The position numbers and the translations under genes are program-made. A DNA stretch of 7,491 nt, from assembly GCA_900319505.1 (NCBI GenBank), contig ONOV01000064.1, positions 1-7,491 on the forward strand, in the 5' to 3' direction. The notes under the pieces were generated by a model, which had not been told where the DNA came from, searched no databases, and was given only the letters and a program-made list of their open reading frames with translations. The number at the start of each line of letters is the position of its first letter. Position 1 is the stretch's first letter. This document shows positions 1 through 6,137 of the stretch, one piece after another. Origin of the DNA: an uncultured Erysipelotrichaceae bacterium (lineage in GTDB: Bacteria; Bacillota_I; Bacilli_A; Erysipelotrichales; Erysipelotrichaceae).

Positions 1-50
1 AATACAAACGTAGCGCCGTATACGGAAGACCGTACGTACGGTGCAATGGG

Positions 51-90
51 AGGGTCGAGCCATAGGTGCGGCTCACTCTACCCTATTTTT
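51..90 (+). terminator. possible rho-independent terminator reading rightward
   Basis: An inner 5-bp stem (57-61 with 70-74, GAGCC/GGCTC) and an outer 5-bp stem (51-55 with 80-84, AGGGT/ACCCT) form an interrupted hairpin. On the plus strand it is followed by A and five T (85-90). It would serve a gene entering from the left edge and converging on trpS. On the minus strand the same hairpin follows the trpS stop but has no T run after it, so it is a poor trpS terminator. The asymmetric internal loop keeps confidence low. Confidence 0.3.
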
Positions 91-91
91 C

Positions 92-1087
92 CTATTTGTC
101 AATGATCTCTATGCCGATGGCACGCTGCACTTTATCGAGCTTTGCATTGGCGATGGCATTGGCCCTGGCAGCACCTTCGCTCAGTGTCTTTTCCAACAGA
201 TCAGAACTGATGACTTCATTGTATCTGTTCTGAATGGTTTCCAGGGTATGGCAGACATCATCTGCCACAGCTCTCTTGAAGTCGCCATATCCCTTGCCCT
301 TGAACTGCTCCTCAATCTCACCGAACGGTCTGTTATCTTCCAGAGAGCTCATGATCTGCATGAGATTGGCAATACCGGGCTGATTTTCCGGATCATAATG
401 CACATTGGCGAAGTTATCTGTCACTGCACCCATGATCTTCTTTCTGGCCTTCTTGAGATCATCCAGCAGATAGACACAGCCCTTGTCGTTGTTATCTGAC
501 TTGCTCATCTTCTTGGAAGGATCATTCAGTGACATGATGCGGGCGCCGACTTTACCGATGAGCGGTTCCGGTACCTTGAAGAGGTCACCGTATCTGTGAT
601 TCATGCGGATGGCAAGATCACGCGTCAGTTCAACGTGCTGCTTCTGATCATCTCCAACCGGTACATAATCCGGATCATACAGCAGAATATCCGCAGCCAT
701 TAAAGAAGGATAGGTATAGAGACCGCCGGAGAGGTTCTTCTCACCCTTGGCCTGTTTGTCCTTGAACTGGGTCATGCGGGAAAGTTCACCCATGTAAGTA
801 TGGCAGCACATGATATAGCCGAGCTGGGCATGGGCTTTGACATCTGTCTGCAGGAAGATGGTAGCTTTTTTGGGATCCAGACCGCAGGCCAGATACAGAG
901 CCACGCAGTCTTTCAGATTCTTCTGCAGGGTTGCCGGGTCCTGGGGAACGGTAATGCAGTGCAGATTGGCAATAAAGGCATACATCTCATATTCATCCTG
1001 ATAGTCCACAAAATGCTTGAGAGCACCCAGATAGCTGCCTAAATGCAGCTGACCGGTCGGCTTGATGCCGGATAGCATTCTCTTCAT
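92..1087 (-). CDS. trpS: tryptophanyl-tRNA synthetase (TrpRS)
   Basis: This cytoplasmic class I aminoacyl-tRNA synthetase charges tRNA-Trp with tryptophan using ATP. The 331-residue product matches the usual bacterial TrpRS length. The N-terminus reads SGIKPTGQLHLGSYLGAL, the family's HIGH-type signature (HLGS at residues 15-18), and KMSKS lies at 193-197 in the catalytic loop. Between them lie the typical segments MTQFKDK and VPVGDDQKQHVELTRD. The start is the ATG at 1087-1085, because a perfect AGGAGGT (complement of 1094-1100) sits just upstream. An in-frame start at 1159 would add 24 residues but would run through the leader terminator and lacks family similarity. The gene is transcribed away from the spx-mnmA-recD2 operon and is controlled by its own T-box leader. 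No disruption is seen and the stop is TAG. Confidence 0.97.
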   Translation of the reverse strand: MKRMLSGIKPTGQLHLGSYLGALKHFVDYQDEYEMYAFIANLHCITVPQDPATLQKNLKDCVALYLACGLDPKKATIFLQTDVKAHAQLGYIMCCHTYMGELSRMTQFKDKQAKGEKNLSGGLYTYPSLMAADILLYDPDYVPVGDDQKQHVELTRDLAIRMNHRYGDLFKVPEPLIGKVGARIMSLNDPSKKMSKSDNNDKGCVYLLDDLKKARKKIMGAVTDNFANVHYDPENQPGIANLMQIMSSLEDNRPFGEIEEQFKGKGYGDFKRAVADDVCHTLETIQNRYNEVISSDLLEKTLSEGAARANAIANAKLDKVQRAIGIEIIDK

Positions 1088-1093
1088 ACAATA

Positions 1094-1100
1094 ACCTCCT
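1094..1100 (-). promoter_or_regulatory. trpS ribosome binding site
   Basis: AGGAGGT on the minus strand lies six bases before the trpS ATG. It fixes the start at 1087 and lies just downstream of the leader terminator, so it is only transcribed after antitermination. Confidence 0.9.
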
Positions 1101-1103
1101 GAT

Positions 1104-1142
1104 AAAATAAAAGTCCCCTGTCCCAGAAGGGACGCAGGAGAC
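1104..1142 (-). terminator. T-box leader intrinsic terminator
   Basis: On the minus strand GUCUCCU pairs with AGGGGAC and GUCCC pairs with GGGAC around a UUCU loop. A U-rich run (UUUUAUUUU, complement of 1104-1112) follows. The 5' arm also supplies UGCGU and CCC, which can pair instead with GCGCA and GGG of the T-box sequence. The terminator and antiterminator are therefore mutually exclusive, as expected for this riboswitch class. Confidence 0.92.
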
Positions 1143-1330
1143 TTCGTGCGCGGTACCACCCAGCTTATTCATACCTTGTATGAATCACTTTCCGGCTGAT
1201 AACGCAACACCTGCGACCTGTTTCAGTTAACGCTCCCGGGCTCCAAAATGGACAGTGTGTTTCATTACGGCTTGCACCGGAATGCCGCTTCTCTTTGCTG
1301 AACCGTACTGTTCCGCACCCGATCAATGCT
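1104..1330 (-). ncRNA. T-box riboswitch, tryptophan-specific, upstream of trpS
   Basis: This leader RNA senses uncharged tRNA-Trp and lets transcription continue into trpS. Visible elements, 5' to 3' on the minus strand, are as follows. The base of stem I is UCGGG pairing with CCCGG. An AGAGAAG bulge sequence is the complement of 1288-1294. The distal loop CCGGUGCAAGCCG is the complement of 1268-1280. The likely specifier UGG followed by a purine is the complement of 1243-1245, in the 3' side of the specifier loop (UUUUGGAG). Stem III is a perfect 8-bp hairpin (1167-1174 with 1178-1185). The conserved T-box AAGCUGGGUGGUACCGCG is the complement of 1149-1166, and the terminator ends the element. 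The UGG specifier agrees with the downstream gene. The 5' end is set from the predicted promoter and is approximate. Confidence 0.93.
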
Positions 1331-1336
1331 TCATAT

Positions 1337-1365
1337 ATTATTTCATATTTAAACACGGATTTCAA
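1337..1365 (-). promoter_or_regulatory. promoter of the trpS T-box leader
   Basis: On the minus strand TTGAAA (complement of 1360-1365) is followed after 17 bases by AATAAT (complement of 1337-1342). This is a good sigma-A-type match. The start site would be near 1330, just before stem I of the T-box. The -35 box overlaps the -35 region of the divergent spx promoter. Confidence 0.7.
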
Positions 1366-1389
1366 TTGAATGACTGTTCATGCTATAAT
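1361..1389 (+). promoter_or_regulatory. extended -10 promoter of the spx-mnmA-recD2 operon
   Basis: TGCTATAAT at 1381-1389 is a perfect -10 (1384-1389) with the extended TGn element. The -35 region at 17-bp spacing (1361-1366, TTCAAT) is weak, as is common for extended -10 promoters. The predicted start near 1396 leaves a leader of only about 15 bases, so the ribosome binding site AGGAG at 1399-1403 sits almost at the RNA 5' end. Confidence 0.75.
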
Positions 1390-1410
1390 AACCCGGACAG
1401 GAGTTAGGGA

Positions 1411-1857
1411 ATGATTGTTGTGTATACTTCTCCGGGATGTGCCAGCTGCCGGAAAGTCAAGCAGTGGCTGAAGGAAAGGGATATCCCGTTTATTGAAAAG
1501 AATCTGTTTAAAACACTGCTCAATGATAACGAGATCAAGCATCTTTTAATGCGTTCTGAGAATGGAACGGATGATCTGATCTCCAAGCGTTCCAAAGTCA
1601 TACAGGAAAGCGGCGTGGATATTGACAGTATGACAATCAATGAGCTGGTAGAGTTTGTCAAGCATAATCCAAGCGTGCTGAAGCGTCCGATTATCGTATC
1701 TGAGAATAATTTCCAGGTAGGTTATGATGCGGATGAGATTACGGCTTTTCTGCCGAAGGAACTGCGCTACATGTCTGATCAGACATGCAATGAGACGTGT
1801 CCCAATTACAAGGCATGCGGAGTCGTGCATCATGATCAGGATTCAGTGAAGCCGTAA
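1411..1857 (+). CDS. spx: Spx/ArsC-family redox-responsive transcriptional regulator
   Basis: Spx proteins have a thioredoxin-like ArsC fold. They bind the C-terminal domain of the RNA polymerase alpha subunit and switch transcription during disulfide stress. The product has the redox CXXC switch at residues 10-13 (CASC, within YTSPGCASCRK). It also has the Spx block ENGTDDLISKRSK (50-62, with the glycine at position 52 known from B. subtilis Spx to contact alpha), then KRPI (91-94) and QVGYDADEI (102-110). These match Spx rather than true arsenate reductase. At 148 residues it is longer than B. subtilis Spx (131). The extra tail carries C126, C130 and C136 followed by two histidines, which B. 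subtilis Spx lacks. It is the first gene of an operon, 26 bases before mnmA. The ATG has AGGAG at 1399-1403. Specific assignment as spx rather than a paralog such as MgsR is likely but not proven. Confidence 0.88.
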   Translation: MIVVYTSPGCASCRKVKQWLKERDIPFIEKNLFKTLLNDNEIKHLLMRSENGTDDLISKRSKVIQESGVDIDSMTINELVEFVKHNPSVLKRPIIVSENNFQVGYDADEITAFLPKELRYMSDQTCNETCPNYKACGVVHHDQDSVKP

Positions 1858-1872
1858 TGGCTTCTTTTGTTT

Positions 1873-1880
1873 AGGGAGAG
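1873..1880 (+). promoter_or_regulatory. mnmA ribosome binding site
   Basis: AGGGAGAG lies three bases before the ATG at 1884 (core AGGGAG at 1873-1878 gives about five). It supports this start and sits in the 26-base gap after the spx-like gene. Confidence 0.75.
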
Positions 1881-1883
1881 CAT

Positions 1884-3020
1884 ATGACGAAAGTAATGGT
1901 AGGTTTCAGCGGTGGGGTGGATTCCGCTGCCGCGGCATATCTTCTCAAACAGCAGGGGTATGATGTAACCTGTGCTTTTATGAGAAACTGGGACAGTGCA
2001 GCCAATGATGACATTGAAGGCAATCCGACCATCAATGATCCGGTATGTCCTCAGGAAAGCGATTATAATGATGCGAAAAGAACGGCGGATCAGCTCGGTC
2101 TGCCTTTGCTGCGCATTGATTTTATTGAAGAATACTGGGAAGAGGTGTTTCATACTTTTCTATTGGAATATGAAAAGGGAAGAACGCCGAATCCGGATAT
2201 TCTGTGCAACCGGTATATCAAGTTCGACAGTTTCATGAAGTTCGGTAAGGAGAAAGGTTTTGATCTTGTGGCAACCGGACACTATGCCTTGATGGGGCAG
2301 GAGAACGGTCATAATGTCATTCTGAAGGCGGATGACCGCAATAAGGATCAGTCGTATTTCCTGAGTGAAGTCAACCGCAGTGTACTGGATCATGTGCTGT
2401 TTCCTTTAGGTCATATCACCAAGCCTGAAATCAGAAAATGGGCCGATGAATACGGTTTGTCCATTGCCCATAAGAAGGACAGTACCGGCATCTGCTTCAT
2501 CGGGGAAAGACATTTCCGTGAATTTCTGAGCAACTATCTGCCGATGAAGCCGGGAAAAATCATCAATATCATCAATCATGAAACCGTAGGGGAACATCAG
2601 GGCGTTCTGTACTATACCATCGGACAGCGCAAAGGGCTTAACATCGGCGGCATCGGGCCGTTCTTTGTGGCTGGCAAGAATGTGAAGAAGAATGAGCTGT
2701 ATGTTGTAGATGCGGATCACCAGGACTGGCTGTACAGTGACGGGTGTCTCATCAGCGGGGTCAATGTGATGGCGGACCGTGATCTGCCGCTGCACTGTGC
2801 CGCCAAGTTCAGATACCGCCAGGCCGATCAGGATGTGACTATATCTCAGGTGGATGAGCATACGGTATATGCCTCTTTCCCGCAGCTTTCCCGCAGTGTG
2901 ACACCAGGCCAGGAAGCGGTATTCTATGATCATGATGTCATGATCATGGGCGGCAAGATTGAAAAGGTATTCCGCAATGGATGCGACCTGATGACTATGG
3001 TCAATGAACAGGCGGGCTGA
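1884..3020 (+). CDS. mnmA: tRNA-specific 2-thiouridylase MnmA
   Basis: MnmA (TrmU) uses ATP and persulfide sulfur from a cysteine desulfurase to thiolate U34 of tRNA-Lys, -Glu and -Gln in the cytoplasm. The 378-residue product has full family length. It has the PP-loop SGGVDS (residues 9-14) and the NPDILCNRYIKF block with the first catalytic cysteine, C108. RNKDQSYFL (152-160) and STGICFIGERHF (200-211) follow, the latter with the second catalytic cysteine, C204. The C-terminal domain begins around GQRKGLNIGG (247-256) and runs to the end. Both cysteines and the PP-loop are intact, so the enzyme should be active. No cysteine desulfurase gene is adjacent in this window, unlike B. subtilis where yrvO precedes trmU, so sulfur must come from an enzyme encoded elsewhere. 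It lies between the spx-like gene and recD2 (3-base gap). Confidence 0.97.
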   Translation: MTKVMVGFSGGVDSAAAAYLLKQQGYDVTCAFMRNWDSAANDDIEGNPTINDPVCPQESDYNDAKRTADQLGLPLLRIDFIEEYWEEVFHTFLLEYEKGRTPNPDILCNRYIKFDSFMKFGKEKGFDLVATGHYALMGQENGHNVILKADDRNKDQSYFLSEVNRSVLDHVLFPLGHITKPEIRKWADEYGLSIAHKKDSTGICFIGERHFREFLSNYLPMKPGKIINIINHETVGEHQGVLYYTIGQRKGLNIGGIGPFFVAGKNVKKNELYVVDADHQDWLYSDGCLISGVNVMADRDLPLHCAAKFRYRQADQDVTISQVDEHTVYASFPQLSRSVTPGQEAVFYDHDVMIMGGKIEKVFRNGCDLMTMVNEQAG

Positions 3021-3023
3021 AGT

Positions 3024-5279
3024 ATGAGTGAAGAGCTGCAGTGCATCAGCGGCAAAGCCACTGTCATCATCTTTCGCAATGAATCCAACGGCTATACGGT
3101 ATTCCGCTTCAGACAGAATGATGAGGAAGAAAAAGTCATCACCGTAACGGGCATATGCAGCAAGCTCAAGATGGATGTACTCTATAACATCTATGGTGAG
3201 TTTGTGGAACATCCCCGCTACGGCATTCAGTTTTCCATGCATTACATGGAACCGGTTCTGCCAAGCGGCAGAGAAGCCGAGATCAGATATCTTTCCGGCC
3301 TGAATTTTCCCGGCATCGGCAAAAAGACTGCAGAGAAGATTGTAGATGCGATCGGTGAGGATTCCATTAAGAAGATGAAAGAGGATCCGTCTTTAGTTGA
3401 TGGACTTGATCTGAGCGACAAACAGAAGAAAGTCATCAAAGAAGGCATCAATGCGGAAGATGAAGGCATGCAGGAGCTGATCCGCTTTCTTGATATCCAC
3501 GGCATCGGAGTCCGCAATGTGATCCGCCTGCATAAGCTCTATGGCCGGGATGCGGTGAAGAAGCTTTCGGAAAATCCCTATAAAGTTGTACAGGAATGCG
3601 ACGGGTTCGGGTTTGAAACAGCCGATAAGATCGGCCGGCATCTTGGCTTTGAGGAGAATGATCCCAGAAGACTGGAAGTAATGCTCGGGTGTCTTGTCAT
3701 GAATCTCTGTGTAAGAAATGGCGACAGCTATACCACAGCAGATCATCTGAAACAGGCCTTTGCCCGTATTGCCCGGGGTATCGACTATGATTTTGATACG
3801 CTTCTTTCGGACAATATCAATGATCGTATTCTGGTGCAGAAGGAAGACAGAATCTATCCGATCACCCAGTATGAATCGGAAGAGACCATCGCAACATTTC
3901 TGAGTGAATTTCCCTATAACGAGTCGGAAACAGTAGATGACAGCATCCTGGCCGGGTATCTTTCTTCCATTCAGGAACATTACCACATTCATTATGATGC
4001 CAGACAGATATCCGCCATCCTCTCCATCTTCCACCATCCCTTTACCATTCTCACAGGCGGTCCCGGCACCGGTAAGACAACCGTTGTGCATGCCCTGATC
4101 CGTCTGTATCGGTGTGTGTATCCCGACAGCACAGTGATCTGCTGTGCACCGACCGGAAGAGCTGCCAAACGTCTTGGCGATCTGGCCGAAGTACAGGCAA
4201 CCACCATCCATTCTCTGCTGAAATGGGATCTAGAAACAAATACCTTCGGCAAGAATGAAGATGATCCGATCATCTGTGATCTGCTGATTGTGGATGAATT
4301 TTCCATGGTGGATGACTGGCTGTTTGCCAATCTGTTAAAAGCCAGCCGGGTCATTAAGAAGATCTGCATCATCGGTGATGAGGATCAGCTGCCTTCCGTC
4401 GGTCCCGGGTCCGTATTAAGAGATCTGATCGCATCCGATCTGTTTCCGGTTGAACGCCTGGAACATATCTATCGGCAGAAAGAAGGTTCCGATGTTATCC
4501 AGCTTGCCTGGCAGATCCGCAATGGCCAGATCAATCTTGACGAACTGCATCATGATGCTGTGTTCATTCCCTGTGCTGATACGGAAGTCAAGCAGGATGT
4601 TATTGACACTGTTCACCAGGCTCTGGAAAAGAACTACTCCATCAATGACATTCAGGTGCTGTCCCCGATGTACAAAGGAAACTGCGGTATTGATGTATTG
4701 AACAGCGCTCTGCAGAACTTTCTTAACCCGGCAGAACCGGGCAAGAAAGAAGTCAGAAGGGGCTACATCACTTTCCGGGAAGGAGATAAGATCCTGCAGT
4801 TGAAGAACCAGCCGGATGATGAAGTATACAATGGTGATATCGGTATACTGGAAGAGATCGTAGATGCCAAGGACAGTGAAGACCATAAGCGCAAGCTGGT
4901 TGTCAACTTCCAGGATGTCTATGTGGAATATGATGCTGAATCTCTGAATAACATCACGCTTGCCTACTGTATCAGTGTACACAAGGCCCAGGGCTCAGAA
5001 TATCCGATTGTCATCATGCCGATCTCTCGCCAGCACAGCATCATGCTGAAGAAAAATCTGCTCTATACAGGCATTACAAGATCACGCAAATCACTGATTC
5101 TGTTAGGGGATAAAGATGCCTTTATCAAAGGCGTCATGACCCCGGAATACCATCCCAGGGCTACAACGCTGTGTGAAGCACTGAAAGAAAGAGCAGTGGC
5201 TGACCTCAGAACTGTGGCAGGCAAGGACAGTTCAAAGTCTGATGATGATGCAGAGGAAGAAGAAGCCTGGCCGTTCTGA
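3024..5279 (+). CDS. recD2: RecD2-type ATP-dependent DNA helicase
   Basis: RecD2 is a 5'-3' superfamily 1B DNA helicase of bacteria without RecBC, acting in DNA repair and replication-fork maintenance. The 751-residue product begins with an OB-like region (about 1-80). Helix-hairpin-helix motifs follow: FPGIGKKTAEKI at 95-106, IHGIGVRNVIRL at 158-169 and CDGFGFETADKI at 192-203. The helicase core has Walker A GGPGTGKTT (345-353), Walker B LIVDEFSM (421-428), motif III GDEDQLPSVGPG (451-462), YRQ (483-485), motif V VHKAQGSEYP (652-661) and motif VI YTGITRSRK (681-689). All key residues are present. The mnmA-recD2 pairing resembles the trmU-yrrB-yrrC order in Bacillus. The start is the ATG three bases after mnmA, with only a modest AGGCGG-like site within the mnmA end, so translation may be coupled. 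The last residues form an unusual acidic tail ending AWPF, resembling an SSB C-terminal tip. Confidence 0.95.
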   Translation: MSEELQCISGKATVIIFRNESNGYTVFRFRQNDEEEKVITVTGICSKLKMDVLYNIYGEFVEHPRYGIQFSMHYMEPVLPSGREAEIRYLSGLNFPGIGKKTAEKIVDAIGEDSIKKMKEDPSLVDGLDLSDKQKKVIKEGINAEDEGMQELIRFLDIHGIGVRNVIRLHKLYGRDAVKKLSENPYKVVQECDGFGFETADKIGRHLGFEENDPRRLEVMLGCLVMNLCVRNGDSYTTADHLKQAFARIARGIDYDFDTLLSDNINDRILVQKEDRIYPITQYESEETIATFLSEFPYNESETVDDSILAGYLSSIQEHYHIHYDARQISAILSIFHHPFTILTGGPGTGKTTVVHALIRLYRCVYPDSTVICCAPTGRAAKRLGDLAEVQATTIHSLLKWDLETNTFGKNEDDPIICDLLIVDEFSMVDDWLFANLLKASRVIKKICIIGDEDQLPSVGPGSVLRDLIASDLFPVERLEHIYRQKEGSDVIQLAWQIRNGQINLDELHHDAVFIPCADTEVKQDVIDTVHQALEKNYSINDIQVLSPMYKGNCGIDVLNSALQNFLNPAEPGKKEVRRGYITFREGDKILQLKNQPDDEVYNGDIGILEEIVDAKDSEDHKRKLVVNFQDVYVEYDAESLNNITLAYCISVHKAQGSEYPIVIMPISRQHSIMLKKNLLYTGITRSRKSLILLGDKDAFIKGVMTPEYHPRATTLCEALKERAVADLRTVAGKDSSKSDDDAEEEEAWPF

Positions 5280-5292
5280 AAGAATATACCGT

Positions 5293-5321
5293 GCAGAGAA
5301 CATTGTTTCTCTGCTTTTTTT
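5293..5321 (+). terminator. rho-independent terminator of the spx-mnmA-recD2 operon
   Basis: GCAGAGAA (5293-5300) pairs perfectly with TTCTCTGC (5307-5314) around a 6-base loop. Seven T follow (5315-5321). It begins 14 bases after the recD2 stop and separates this operon from the next. Confidence 0.93.
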
Positions 5322-5343
5322 GATCTGTCTTTGGTAGAGAAGA

Positions 5344-5371
5344 GTATGACAGCATTCCGCTTCTGTCATTG
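5344..5371 (+). promoter_or_regulatory. NikR-like operator in the -35 region of the membrane-protein/larC operon
   Basis: GTATGA (5344-5349), 16 bases, then TCATTG (5366-5371) matches the E. coli NikR operator GTATGA-N16-TCATAC except at the last two positions. The inner ATGACAG/CTGTCAT arms (5346-5352 and 5363-5369) form a perfect 7-bp inverted repeat with a 10-base centre. The centre falls where the -35 box of the promoter at 5378-5383 would lie, an ideal repressor position. The operon ends in a larC (nickel enzyme cofactor) remnant, so a nickel regulator makes sense. No nikR gene is in the window. This could also be an operator for another dimeric repressor. Confidence 0.5.
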
Positions 5372-5374
5372 TGA

Positions 5375-5383
5375 TGGTATAAT
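5375..5383 (+). promoter_or_regulatory. extended -10 promoter of the membrane-protein operon
   Basis: TGGTATAAT is a perfect -10 (5378-5383) with the extended TGn motif. No good -35 box is present at 17-bp spacing, where the NikR-like inverted repeat is centred instead. The start would be near 5390, giving a leader of about 40 bases. Confidence 0.75.
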
Positions 5384-5399
5384 TCTTCTAATAGAAAGA

Positions 5400-5412
5400 C
5401 AGGAAATTCCTG
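5400..5412 (+). repeat. short inverted repeat in the leader of the membrane-protein operon
   Basis: CAGGAA-A-TTCCTG is a perfect 6-bp inverted repeat with a single central base, between the predicted transcription start and the ribosome binding site (AAGAGG at 5413-5418). It could be a second operator half-site pair. A one-base spacer makes an RNA hairpin impossible at full length. Its function is unknown. Confidence 0.35.
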
Positions 5413-5430
5413 AAGAGGTTTAAAATCATT

Positions 5431-5808
5431 ATGGCTTGTTTTTTAGTAAGTACTGCAGAAGCGGCAGCAATTGAAGCAGTCCGCCGGCATGAAGTAAAGA
5501 TGGAAGCAGAACATCCGGAAAGAATCAGAGAGGATAAAGTACTGATGAGCACAAAGCTTGGGTGGCTCAGAAATCTGCTGTTAGGCGGTGCGGTATTACT
5601 GCTGTTTGAGCACATCTGGCATGGTGAAGTGGTGCCATGGTTCCCGTTTCTGAGCGCGATGAAAGACCCTGGAGATATGATGGCGATGTTAAAGGAAATG
5701 GGGACGGTCGGTGTCTGTATGGCTGTTGCTGTTACACTTGTCTGGGCAGTCATCTGCAAAGTCGCTGATATGGCTCTTGCAAAAGACCGTAAAGAGGTTA
5801 AGGCATGA
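5431..5808 (+). CDS. small conserved membrane protein, unknown function, in nickel/larC-linked operon
   Basis: I recognise this 125-residue sequence as similar to an uncharacterised family of Bacillota membrane proteins starting MACFLV, but I know no assigned function. An N-terminal AEAA-rich stretch and a charged segment (residues 16-37) precede a first membrane helix at about 45-60. The motif HIWHGEVVPWFPF (61-73), with H61 and H64, follows immediately at the membrane face. A second helix spans about 92-112, before a basic tail. The histidine- and tryptophan-rich motif could bind metal, which would suit the NikR-like operator and the larC remnant downstream; that is inference. The start ATG has AAGAGG at 5413-5418, at rather long spacing. 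The stop overlaps the next start as ATGA (5805-5808), so translation of the pair is probably coupled and the two products may form one membrane complex. Confidence 0.85.
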   Translation: MACFLVSTAEAAAIEAVRRHEVKMEAEHPERIREDKVLMSTKLGWLRNLLLGGAVLLLFEHIWHGEVVPWFPFLSAMKDPGDMMAMLKEMGTVGVCMAVAVTLVWAVICKVADMALAKDRKEVKA

Positions 5809-6137
5809 CCTTACTGATAACCGTTTTTGCGGCGGTTATTGTTACGGTGGTCTGGTATCAGGCACTGCCGGAAGATACGTATCATGTGAAGATGCTTGTC
5901 TTCATGTTCTGGGGTGCTTCCTTGATGTGGCTGGTTGATGCACTGTTCGAATTTGCTGAACTGCACGCGGCCTACTTCACCCCGGCCGGGGCAGATATGC
6001 GGAATGATACGTTTTTAGGCTTATCCGTTATTGCCCTTGCCCTTGTGATCTGGGTGGTGCGTCTTTTAGTCAGTGATCCAAGACACGTGCTTGCTTCATC
6101 CCTGCGCAGGCAGATCAGTGATAGGAAGAAGGTGTGA
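5805..6137 (+). CDS. small three-helix membrane protein, unknown function, partner of the preceding gene
   Basis: The 110-residue product has three predicted membrane segments at about residues 2-18, 29-46 and 69-89, with a basic C-terminal tail (RRQISDRKK). The second segment ends in WLVDALFEFAELHAAYF, with acidic residues and a histidine next to the membrane. I know no function. The start ATG overlaps the previous stop (ATGA) and has AAAGAGGT at 5791-5798. The 3' end overlaps the GTG start of the larC remnant as GTGA (6134-6137). A chain of overlaps of this kind points to an ancestral operon in which both membrane proteins and LarC were made together. Both membrane genes are intact although larC is not. 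Confidence 0.84.
   Translation: MTLLITVFAAVIVTVVWYQALPEDTYHVKMLVFMFWGASLMWLVDALFEFAELHAAYFTPAGADMRNDTFLGLSVIALALVIWVVRLLVSDPRHVLASSLRRQISDRKKV

Noticed and set aside
1..105. Plus-strand frame open from base 1 to a TGA at 103-105 as the end of a left-hand gene
   Set aside because: The 34 codons show no protein-like pattern, span two palindromes and a hairpin, and overlap trpS. Without the left flank it cannot be supported.
41..499. 152-codon plus-strand frame opposite the trpS 3' half
   Set aside because: It is antisense to conserved TrpRS sequence, starts with GTG without a ribosome site, and looks like no protein.
92..1159. Longer trpS reading frame starting at 1159
   Set aside because: The extra 24 codons cover the T-box terminator and antiterminator and have no TrpRS similarity. 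The perfect AGGAGGT before 1087 marks the real start.
1165..1365. 66-codon minus-strand frame upstream of trpS
   Set aside because: It lies entirely within the structured T-box leader and its promoter; leader peptides are not used by this riboswitch class.
1411..1857. Arsenate reductase (ArsC) for the first operon gene
   Set aside because: It has the Spx CXXC, the ENGTDDLISKRSK block and QVGYDADEI, and no ars genes are nearby. Spx fits better.
2406..3242. 278-codon minus-strand frame opposite mnmA and the recD2 start
   Set aside because: It is antisense to clearly conserved genes; the composition is that of a mirror frame with many histidines and isoleucines.
3393..4211. 272-codon minus-strand frame opposite recD2
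   Set aside because: It covers the complement of the Walker A and helix-hairpin-helix regions and has no recognisable motif or ribosome site.
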